Assembly (NCBI GenBank): GCA_030667965.1
Contig: DAOUUW010000008.1
Coordinates: 1 to 36,747 of the forward strand
Reading direction: 5' to 3'
DNA: 36,747 nucleotides
DNA from: Deltaproteobacteria bacterium
GTDB taxonomy: Bacteria; Desulfobacterota; Desulfobulbia; Desulfobulbales; SURF-16
Shown: positions 1 through 5,817 of the stretch, piece by piece
Layout of the letters: every line of letters starts with the position of its first letter
How positions within the stretch are numbered: position 1 is the first letter of the stretch
Notes under the pieces: generated by a model
What the model saw: the letters and a program-made list of their open reading frames with translations, nothing else
Databases searched by the model: none
What the model was told of the DNA's origin: nothing
Position numbers and translations under genes: made by a program

Positions 1-30
1 AAAAGCATTCTTCTTTCTTGATCTTCCCAT
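1..30 (-). CDS. Possible 5' end of an unidentified gene running off the window
   Basis: On the minus strand an ATG at 28-30 opens a reading frame (MGRSRKKNAF) that continues out of the window. An AGGGG stretch lies upstream at a plausible ribosome-binding distance. Only ten codons are visible, so neither coding status nor function can be judged; this is a pointer to look at the adjoining sequence. Confidence 0.2.
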   Translation of the reverse strand, partial: MGRSRKKNAF

Positions 31-110
31 AACGGCCGCCCCTAACAATCAACCTACAGCCAAACCCTAACACGCACAATAACTTTTTTTTATTTTTTAA
101 AAGTTGCTGC

Positions 111-245
111 TCAATGTCATCAACTTAAGCCACCTTTACAACCCCTCACCCCGGCCCTCTCCCCAAAGGGGCGAGGGAGAAAATCCCCTCTCCAGGGGGA
201 GAGGGTTGGGGTGAGGAAGAAAACGCCTTAAGTTAATGACATTGA
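111..245. mobile_element. Miniature inverted-repeat element, copy A
   Basis: The element is 135 bp long. It begins with TCAATGTCATCAACTTAAG and ends with the inverted copy CTTAAGTTAATGACATTGA (one mismatch between the arms). It is flanked on both sides by the 8-bp direct repeat GTTGCTGC (103-110 and 246-253), as expected for a target-site duplication. The interior carries no ORF and consists of a GC-rich palindrome (CCCTCACCCC and CCCTCTCC with their complements). Copy B at 1977-2104 has the same ends and a different 8-bp duplication, so both are transposition products of one family. The parent transposase is not in the window and I do not assign an IS family. Confidence 0.9.
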
Positions 246-304
246 GTTGCTGCTTACATTCGTGCAAAACAAAAAAATCTCCCTATAAACACAATATAAC
301 AAAC

Positions 305-331
305 ATGGTGGGACAAATAGCGTCCTACCAT
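305..331 (+). terminator. Hairpin followed by T-rich stretch, possible terminator
   Basis: ATGGTGGGAC pairs with GTCCTACCAT (ten base pairs including one G-T) around a seven-base loop, and is followed by ATTTTATTTTT. The shape fits an intrinsic terminator for plus-strand transcription, but no plus-strand gene ends just upstream, so it may be a remnant of a lost gene or repeat. Confidence 0.35.
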
Positions 332-357
332 ATTTTATTTTTCCCCCTCACCTCTTT

Positions 358-378
358 CCTCTCCCCAAGGTGGAGAGG
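358..378. repeat. GC-rich palindrome (CCTCTCC/GGAGAGG)
   Basis: CCTCTCC (358-364) and GGAGAGG (372-378) form a seven-base-pair inverted repeat preceded by CCCCCTCACC. It is the same sequence style as the interiors of the two miniature elements and the palindrome at 5761-5783, but without the TCAATGTCA ends, so this type of palindrome exists independently of the element. Confidence 0.6.
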
Positions 379-435
379 ACGGCCAATAGCCGCTTTCATG
401 GGTATGATATCAAAAAATGGATTCTTGCCGAACCT

Positions 436-551
436 TCAGGGCAGGCATGTTGACAAAAAGGTATTCAGGCCATCCGTGTAGGAGCTGCCTGTTACAAGGA
501 AGCCTTCATTATGGCCGCCGCACAGTTCAAGAAAATGCATGGGGTCTTTGG
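436..551 (-). pseudogene. Remnant of the 3' end of an alpha/beta-hydrolase gene
   Basis: Read on the minus strand this stretch encodes KDPMHFLELCGGHNEGF, continues to YTDGLNTFLSTCLP and ends at a TGA (436-438). It matches the last ~37 codons of the intact hydrolase at 2158-3000 (KDPKHFLELCGGHNEGF ... YTDGLDGFLSQYLP), including the catalytic-His region. The nucleotide similarity extends about 15 bases past the stop (421-435 against 2142-2157) and stops abruptly near 551. The two copies differ at many positions, so the duplication is old. No upstream part of a second hydrolase is visible; the nucleotidyltransferase gene occupies its place. Confidence 0.85.
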
Positions 552-573
552 AAAATCTTCGTTAAGGTCATGT

Positions 574-1278
574 TTATTTCAATGTCGCTATTTCCCTTAT
601 ACGCTCTATGATTATCGGCACCCTTGCCTGACTTGCTTCATCCCCTGGCATATGACCGGGAAGGGCCTCCAGAAAACGATCATTGCCAAGCAGGTTTCGG
701 AATCGGTCAGCCAGGTGATTCCGCAACTCGTCAGCCACCAATCGTATCTCGCTTACTACTTCGGGTCTTCCGTCCAAAATCGCCACGATATCTTCCATAT
801 CGTGACTCATCAAAAAATCATTATTTCCCCGGCCATCGAACGCCGCAAATTTGCAGGCCAGAAAATATGGCGCTGTAATCATGCGGATTTGTTTTCCGGA
901 TGGCAAGGTCAGGAGTGCTGCTTCTTCAAGGGCCTCCTGATACCAAGTGCTTCCAAAACCCAATAACGATGGATCCGTCGGCATTACATCCAACAGGATG
1001 TCACCCGCCTTCCAACGGCAAATCGGGGCATTCTCGCTGGAGTCTTCCCCGAAGCCCTGTTCACGCAGTCGTTTCGCTAAGCGATAATATTCCGCCATGG
1101 TCGCAACTTCGGTGATAACATCAACATCATGGGTGAAACGAATCGGCGGCGCGGCAACGTCGGTGAGCAACAGGCCAGTGGCACACCCTCCGAGGAAGAC
1201 CAGTCGCTCTACCAGATCACCTAGATACTGAACCGCAATCTCCAATATTTCAAGATTTGGGTTAGCAACTCGACGCAT
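574..1278 (-). CDS. Nucleotidyltransferase-fold protein, candidate toxin of a TA-like pair
   Basis: The 234-residue protein has the layout of the polymerase-beta-like nucleotidyltransferase fold seen in AbiEii-type toxins and related minimal nucleotidyltransferases. A Gly-Gly motif lies near residues 30-31 (FLGGCATG), a D-x-D pair at about D51/D53 (THDVDVI), and a third acidic residue at about D97 (ILLDVMP). There is no signal peptide or membrane segment. It starts 17 bases inside the end of the HTH-like gene upstream, so the two are probably translationally coupled. By analogy with AbiE systems it could transfer nucleotides to RNA or protein and be neutralised by its partner, but the substrate cannot be read from the sequence. 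A non-toxic house-keeping or resistance nucleotidyltransferase remains possible. The end of the gene abuts a hydrolase remnant, which supports later arrival of the module. Confidence 0.75.
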   Translation of the reverse strand: MRRVANPNLEILEIAVQYLGDLVERLVFLGGCATGLLLTDVAAPPIRFTHDVDVITEVATMAEYYRLAKRLREQGFGEDSSENAPICRWKAGDILLDVMPTDPSLLGFGSTWYQEALEEAALLTLPSGKQIRMITAPYFLACKFAAFDGRGNNDFLMSHDMEDIVAILDGRPEVVSEIRLVADELRNHLADRFRNLLGNDRFLEALPGHMPGDEASQARVPIIIERIREIATLK

Positions 1279-1792
1279 AGCTATCCAACCGTATTTTCAA
1301 TTCTTTTATTGCAGCCTCACGTTCCCTGGCCCTGCCGCACCGGATAGCATCCACCAAAGTCAGTAATTCATAGAACTTTTTATCTGTTCGTGCCGCCCTT
1401 GATGCCTGTTTATACAATGGCGTAAAAGACAGCCCCCGCACGTCTCCCTCTGGATCCGGCCAGACCGGTGGTGGCTCTTCAGCGGCAGCTACAAATTTTT
1501 TAACAAGCGGCGGAGCAGCATAGGCGGTTGGCACCCCCCTCGTCATATCGCCAGGCCTGGCCCAAAAGACATATTTGACACCATGAATAAGAAATTCCTC
1601 AAGGTTTCGATAGTGCGGCACGAGCCTGTCTCCCAGTTTAACGGCAAGCTGCGCATCCAGGGCACGCTTTACCGAGGCATGAAGCTGGGAGGGACTCATC
1701 TTCAACTCAACAGCCAACCCTGCATATGACCATTGACGTTTTCCAATGACCGCCAATTTAAGTATCGCAAAAATATCCTGTGGTTTTAGCAT
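1262..1792 (-). CDS. HTH-like protein, candidate antitoxin or regulator paired with the nucleotidyltransferase
   Basis: The 176-residue protein has an N-terminal region (about 1-65) that reads as a winged-helix/MarR-like DNA-binding domain (QWSYAGLAVELKMSPSQLHASVKRA). A proline-rich middle (PPPVWPDPEGD, about 109-119) and a charged helical C-terminus follow. I do not recognise a named family with certainty. The ATG at 1790-1792 is supported by an AAGGAA ribosome-binding site. That site lies inside a 32-bp dyad (1802-1833), an arrangement expected for negative autoregulation by a DNA-binding antitoxin. The gene overlaps the nucleotidyltransferase by 17 bases. Whether the protein neutralises the partner or merely regulates it is inference. 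Confidence 0.65.
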   Translation of the reverse strand: MLKPQDIFAILKLAVIGKRQWSYAGLAVELKMSPSQLHASVKRALDAQLAVKLGDRLVPHYRNLEEFLIHGVKYVFWARPGDMTRGVPTAYAAPPLVKKFVAAAEEPPPVWPDPEGDVRGLSFTPLYKQASRAARTDKKFYELLTLVDAIRCGRAREREAAIKELKIRLDSYASSC

Positions 1793-1801
1793 AATCGTGT
1801 T

Positions 1802-1833
1802 CCTTATTCTAGATTCCAGAATAGAGAATAAGG
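1802..1833. promoter_or_regulatory. Operator-like 32-bp dyad upstream of the TA-like pair
   Basis: The half sites CCTTATTCTAGATTCC and AGAATAGAGAATAAGG match as inverted copies at 13 of 16 positions: CCTTATTCT, two mismatches, ATTC, then one mismatch at the centre. The dyad begins ten bases from the start codon and contains the ribosome-binding site on the minus strand. Position and symmetry fit an operator bound by a dimeric or tetrameric HTH protein, most simply the product of the first gene itself. Confidence 0.65.
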
Positions 1834-1976
1834 CAAGCCAAATAAAAAATCAAATCTTTATTATCCAGAATTCTTTAAAGTGCTCTCATTTTACCCCTTC
1901 ACCGAAAAAATCCTCAAAAAAACTGAGGGAAATTACTGTCAGGAAGCAATGCTCTACATTTTTTGTTACTACCAAA

Positions 1977-2104
1977 TCAATGTCATTAACTTAAGCTATC
2001 AATTTATTTTTCCCCTCACCTAAATCCTCCCGGAGTCTCTCTCCGGTCGCTTACCTCCCAAAGGGGCGAGGATTTTAAAGGATGGCTTAAGTTAATGACA
2101 TTGA
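1977..2104. mobile_element. Miniature inverted-repeat element, copy B
   Basis: The element is 128 bp long with perfect 19-bp terminal inverted repeats (TCAATGTCATTAACTTAAG and its complement). It is flanked by the 8-bp direct repeat CTACCAAA (1969-1976 and 2105-2112). The interior retains CCCCTCACC and CCCAAAGGGGCGAGG segments shared with copy A. Because each copy has its own target duplication, the two inserted separately and do not form the ends of one composite transposon. Confidence 0.92.
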
Positions 2105-2157
2105 CTACCAAATAATAATTCCCCGAGAATAGAATTAAAATTATTCCTGCCAAACAT

Positions 2158-3000
2158 TTACGGCAGGTATTGCGACAAAAAACCATCCAGGCCATCCGTG
2201 TAGGAATTGCCTGTTACAAGAAAGCCTTCATTATGGCCGCCGCAGAGTTCGAGGAAATGCTTGGGGTCTTTGGCCGATGCGTAGAGTTTTTGGCCATGGG
2301 TGAAAGGGATGATCTCGTCGTCCGGGCTGTGGACTACAAGGAGCGGGCAAGAGATAGACTGGAGATTTTTTCTGACATTGAAATGCAAACGACTCAGCAT
2401 TCTGACGGGCAGGAAGGGATAGAGTTGGGCGCCGATATCCGGTACGGATGTGAAACACGATTCAAGAATCAGGGCAGCAGGGTTGGTCATGGTGGCCAGC
2501 TGTGCGGCCACGGCGCCACCGAGTGAGCGTCCGAACAGGACAATATTCTCCGGTGGAATACCGCGTTTTTGCGTCAGGTAATGCCAGGCGGCATCGGCGT
2601 CCTGATAAAGTCCGGACTCGGAAGGTTTACCCTGGCTGCGGCCATAGCCCCGGTAATCGAAAATCAGGGTGCTGAGTCCCAGCTTATTGAACACCTGCAG
2701 GGATTCAAGGCGGTGGGAGATGTTGCCGGCATTGCCGTGGCAGAAAAGGACAACGCCTCGCGCCCGGTCTGCCGGGACGAACCAGGCATCAAGACGAATG
2801 CCGTCTTTGGTTTCAAGCTGCACAGATTCATAGTCAAGCCCCACCTCGGCCGGTGTCACACGTACGGATCGACTGGGGATATTGGGTAGAAACAGCAGAT
2901 GGGGTTGATAGAGGTAAACAAAAACAAGGAGCGCCCCATAGCCCACTGCAATCAGCAGCAGAATATTTGCAAAACCGTTCATCGACATTTGGGCTCGCAT
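2158..3000 (-). CDS. Membrane-anchored alpha/beta hydrolase (BEM46/ABHD13-like)
   Basis: The 280-residue protein has one hydrophobic N-terminal segment (about 10-31), suggesting an inner-membrane anchor with the catalytic domain attached. The serine-hydrolase features are in order: the oxyanion-loop motif CHGNAGN near 88-93, the nucleophile elbow GRSLGG with S159, the acid in HSPDDEIIPF (probably D228), and the catalytic histidine in GGHNEGF (H256). The arrangement matches the BEM46/ABHD13 group of putative esterases, whose physiological substrates are mostly unknown. It starts 13 bases after the histidine kinase, so the two may be co-transcribed. ATGs at codons 5 and 7 are alternative starts. 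Its 3' end exists a second time as a remnant at 436-551. Confidence 0.85.
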   Translation of the reverse strand: MRAQMSMNGFANILLLIAVGYGALLVFVYLYQPHLLFLPNIPSRSVRVTPAEVGLDYESVQLETKDGIRLDAWFVPADRARGVVLFCHGNAGNISHRLESLQVFNKLGLSTLIFDYRGYGRSQGKPSESGLYQDADAAWHYLTQKRGIPPENIVLFGRSLGGAVAAQLATMTNPAALILESCFTSVPDIGAQLYPFLPVRMLSRLHFNVRKNLQSISCPLLVVHSPDDEIIPFTHGQKLYASAKDPKHFLELCGGHNEGFLVTGNSYTDGLDGFLSQYLP

Positions 3001-3013
3001 CCAGAAACCTGTT

Positions 3014-4819
3014 TCAATTATGATGAAGAGGAAGTTTTATCGTGATAGTGGTCGTGCCGTTTTCTGAGGAAATGTCAAATTTGCCTTGATTATTCTGGAT
3101 AAAACGGGAAACGATATTAAGGCCTCGCCCCAGGACAGTCCCCTGCTTGATCAGCTCGAGCTGGACCTTGGGGATTTCTCCTGAATTTTTTATTTCCAGA
3201 ACCGCCATTTTTTTTGACGAAAAACAACGCATTTCAATAAAGCCTCCAGTATCGGGAATAGCTTTTGTTGCGTTGTTCATAAGGTTGTCAAGCACCCGTT
3301 CCAGGCCGTAGCAGGTGCACATTATAATAAGATTGTCTTCAATGGCAGCCGGCTTGACACGAATATAGTTGTACTTTGCCTCTTCGATAACATGCTGATT
3401 CAGAGTAAATCGTTCTTTTGCAATTTTTCCCAGATCAATTTCTTCTTCGCGTCCCTCCCCTGTCATTGTCAGGGCCATCAGGTCCTGTAGTCTCGTTGTC
3501 TCCCTGGCAACAACATCCTGATAGGAAATCAGCTTGTCACGAACTGTATTTAAGTCCTCGCTGTCAAGCAGTTTCCTGCTGCGGGCTGCAAGTCCTGCAA
3601 CGGCTACTGCCGGGTTTTTAAAGTCATGCAGCATGTCTCCCAGAAATTCAAGCCGCATAGCCTTCATTATTTCCTTGCCGACAAATGTCAAAAGCTCAAT
3701 CTCGCCCTCAGTGAAATACTGTTTTTGCTGGGTGGCAAAATAGCAGAGGATATGGCGGGTTTCCGTTGCTGCCCGCATGGGCACCAGCAGGATGGAATAA
3801 ATCTGTTCCCTGTGAGCAAAATCCCGTAAACCTGGGCTGACCAAATTGCTTTTAAATGGGTCTTTAATCAGGACATAGGAAGGACCTATTCTTTCATAAG
3901 GCATGTCGGCATATTCTTTTGAGCCGTGAACAACGGCCCAGAAATAGTCGTGATGCTCCAGGGTAAACAGATGGCCATTTTCATGATACGCTCGACCTTG
4001 GGGATATGCCGCATCCTGACGGATACTTTTGCGGTCGTCCGAAAGGGTAAAGAGAGAGCAGCTGTGCAATTGGATGAGCTCGCCAAGTTCAGGGATGAGC
4101 AGGTTAAAAATATCTTTGAGCTTGATTCCTTCCCGGTTGCTGAGCTTAACAAAAATTTTATCGGAAATTGCCTCCTTTTTGTCGTTCAGGGCTTTCATGT
4201 CAATGATTCGTTTTTTTGCCATGACATAACTGACGCGTCTGGCAAGTGCTTCCGCCCATATGATTTCGTGCCTGCTGAAATGGCGGTCATCTTCTTTGTA
4301 ATAGATTTGCAGTGATCCTAAAATATCGTCACTTGAACCAACAAAGCTCGGCATGCGGAGCGGTACGGCTATCAGAGAGTGAACGCCCGTTTGGGCCACG
4401 ATGTTTTTATCTTTGTAAAGCGGGTTCTTCATTATGCTTGGTACAATAATGCTCCTGTTTTCCTCAACCACCCTGCCGGCAATTGAGTTTTTTACCGGTA
4501 TGGCCTCGGTACGTTCACAGTCTTTCAGGTTAGCGGCACCAAAAGTAAGCATTTTAAAGGATTTTGGGTCAAAGAGGCGGATCGAAGCTGCTTCGGCATT
4601 AAGATCATGCACAATGTTTTCTGCGGCAATTTCCAGAATTTCTTTCCTGGAAAGGGTCGGGTCAATGGCAAGAATTTTTTCGGTTTGCCGGATAAGTGAA
4701 GAGAGAAAATCAAGGAGATACTCTTTTTCTATGAGGCGAATAAGTTCATCACGCTCGCCTGAAGTCAAAGGCAGGTTTTTGAAAAAATCATTTTTATATA
4801 AAAAGTCACCAAGGTTCAT
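3014..4819 (-). CDS. Cytosolic sensor histidine kinase with two GAF domains
   Basis: The 601-residue protein has no membrane segment. Two GAF-like domains occupy about 60-205 (AEAASIRLFDP, HSLIAVPLR) and 232-390 (YSILLVPMRA). A HisKA-type dimerisation region has the phosphoacceptor box LGDMLHDFKNP with H398. The ATP-binding domain (about 500-597) has an N-box (LDNLMNNATKAIP) and a glycine-rich GRGLNIV segment. The usual D-x-G-x-G box is replaced by KNSGEIP, so the nucleotide site is not canonical; activity is still likely because the N-box and H-box are intact. The GAF domains imply a soluble cue such as a cyclic nucleotide, redox or gas ligand. No response regulator is adjacent, so its partner must be encoded elsewhere. 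Confidence 0.85.
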   Translation of the reverse strand: MNLGDFLYKNDFFKNLPLTSGERDELIRLIEKEYLLDFLSSLIRQTEKILAIDPTLSRKEILEIAAENIVHDLNAEAASIRLFDPKSFKMLTFGAANLKDCERTEAIPVKNSIAGRVVEENRSIIVPSIMKNPLYKDKNIVAQTGVHSLIAVPLRMPSFVGSSDDILGSLQIYYKEDDRHFSRHEIIWAEALARRVSYVMAKKRIIDMKALNDKKEAISDKIFVKLSNREGIKLKDIFNLLIPELGELIQLHSCSLFTLSDDRKSIRQDAAYPQGRAYHENGHLFTLEHHDYFWAVVHGSKEYADMPYERIGPSYVLIKDPFKSNLVSPGLRDFAHREQIYSILLVPMRAATETRHILCYFATQQKQYFTEGEIELLTFVGKEIMKAMRLEFLGDMLHDFKNPAVAVAGLAARSRKLLDSEDLNTVRDKLISYQDVVARETTRLQDLMALTMTGEGREEEIDLGKIAKERFTLNQHVIEEAKYNYIRVKPAAIEDNLIIMCTCYGLERVLDNLMNNATKAIPDTGGFIEMRCFSSKKMAVLEIKNSGEIPKVQLELIKQGTVLGRGLNIVSRFIQNNQGKFDISSENGTTTITIKLPLHHN

Positions 4820-4907
4820 TAGATAGTGGCCAAGTTTGAATTATTTTTTTTGTTAAGCATTTATACCCTATTTTACCCCAGGAGGGGAGGAAAAATAATA
4901 CGGGAAA

Positions 4908-5738
4908 CTACCGCCTGATTCGCAAAAATGAAGGGAATTTGGGGATACCGGATTGATACAATCCGTAATATTTGAAGGTGATGACTGAGCCGGGAGGCGG
5001 TGGGTTCTCTCTTTCTTCATCGCTGAAGCCGATTCCTATTTTGAAACGTATTTTCGTATCCGGCAATTCAACCAGCAGAGAACCCATTCTGTCTTTATTT
5101 CTACCCGTTCCAGCAATGGAGGCAATGACCACGGCTTCTGTATCAGAATAGCTTTTTACTTTGAGAATGTCAGAGCTTCTTCCCTTGACATATGGGGAAC
5201 CGGGCTTTCTGAGGATGATACCTTCACCGCCCAGGTTTTCAATTCTCTGCAACTCAGCCTGGAGGTGTTGTACATCTTTCACCGGGTGGAGTTCTATGAC
5301 AAAGGCATAGGACGAGGGGTTGAGCTGAAACCACTTTTTTGCGGCCGGCAGTCTTTTCTCGATACCGCCGGGAACTTCAGGCGCATCAAAGATGGCAAAC
5401 TGCAAATCCAACCAGCCTCCATGCGCCTCTTTTTTCCTGACAATGCCGGAAGTTTTTTCAAAAGTTTCCCTGCCACCCCATATTTCTCCTTCAACGTGAA
5501 AAGGAGGAAAATTTTTTATAAAATCAGGATGGGGATGGAAAGGGATGCTATTTTTTGACAGAAGCTTCCTGCCATCCCAATAGCCTCTGACGCCGTCGAG
5601 CTTTTCACTCATCAGCCAATTTTCTACATCATTTTTTTCCTCATAAACAAGGGGCAGCATGATGTCCAGGGAATGAACTGAGGCGGGGAAAACAAGGAAT
5701 AATAGAAAAAAGAAAAGAGAGACGGCAGAGCGTGGCAT
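4908..5738 (-). CDS. Exported ATP-dependent DNA ligase (LigE-like)
   Basis: The product is a minimal ATP-dependent DNA ligase. It has motif I KLDGVR with the adenylated lysine at about K46, motif III EGEIWGG, motif IV EGIILR and motif V LKVKSY, followed by a short OB-fold half, and no extra DNA-binding domains. The N-terminus is a clear signal peptide (MPRSAVSLFF... ending PASVHS), as in the LigE group, whose members are thought to act in the periplasm, possibly on incoming or extracellular DNA. The ORF track starts at 5792, but those first 18 codons (MFAPSPRWGEGRGEGN) are translated GC-rich repeat. The ATG at 5736-5738 has a GAGGGGAA ribosome-binding site and gives a proper signal sequence, with about 276 residues in total. 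Confidence 0.85.
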   Translation of the reverse strand: MPRSAVSLFFFLLFLVFPASVHSLDIMLPLVYEEKNDVENWLMSEKLDGVRGYWDGRKLLSKNSIPFHPHPDFIKNFPPFHVEGEIWGGRETFEKTSGIVRKKEAHGGWLDLQFAIFDAPEVPGGIEKRLPAAKKWFQLNPSSYAFVIELHPVKDVQHLQAELQRIENLGGEGIILRKPGSPYVKGRSSDILKVKSYSDTEAVVIASIAGTGRNKDRMGSLLVELPDTKIRFKIGIGFSDEERENPPPPGSVITFKYYGLYQSGIPKFPSFLRIRR

Positions 5739-5747
5739 CAAGAAATT

Positions 5748-5783
5748 CCCCTCACCCCTGCCCTCTCCCCAGCGGGGAGAGGG
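5748..5783. repeat. GC-rich palindrome between the AICAR transformylase and ligase genes
   Basis: CCCTCTCCCC (5761-5770) and GGGGAGAGGG (5774-5783) form a perfect ten-base-pair inverted repeat with a three-base loop, next to CCCCTCACCCC. In the minus-strand transcript this is a stable hairpin immediately before the ligase ribosome-binding site, and part of the repeat supplies that site. Similar sequence lies inside the miniature elements at 111-245 and 1977-2104. Confidence 0.85.
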
Positions 5784-5817
5784 AGCAAACAAAGAGAACG
5801 TATGAAAGCAAGATCGC

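Larger units (their letters stand above)
1..435. other. Gene-poor accessory stretch with repeats and inverted repeats
   Basis: I see no convincing gene here apart from the possible gene start at the edge. The stretch holds one miniature inverted-repeat element (111-245), a hairpin at 305-331 and a short GC-rich palindrome at 358-378 of the CCTCTCC/GGAGAGG type that also occurs inside the miniature elements. The ORFs listed at 236-481 and 417-611 run through these repeats and through the hydrolase remnant in the wrong orientation, and have no recognisable product. Confidence 0.6.
1793..2157. other. Intergenic region between the TA-like pair and the hydrolase
   Basis: This 365-base gap holds the operator-like dyad (1802-1833), AT-rich sequence that may contain the promoter of the pair, and the second miniature element (1977-2104). 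The last ~15 bases before the hydrolase stop (2142-2157) are duplicated next to the hydrolase remnant at 421-435. I see no additional gene. Confidence 0.6.

Noticed and set aside
236-966. Plus-strand ORFs at 236-481, 417-611 and 511-966
   Set aside because: They read through repeat sequence, the antisense of the hydrolase remnant and the antisense of the nucleotidyltransferase, and their products match nothing recognisable.
103-2112. Composite transposon made of the two miniature elements and the genes between them
   Set aside because: Each element has its own distinct 8-bp target duplication (GTTGCTGC and CTACCAAA), which indicates two separate insertions rather than mobilisation as one unit.
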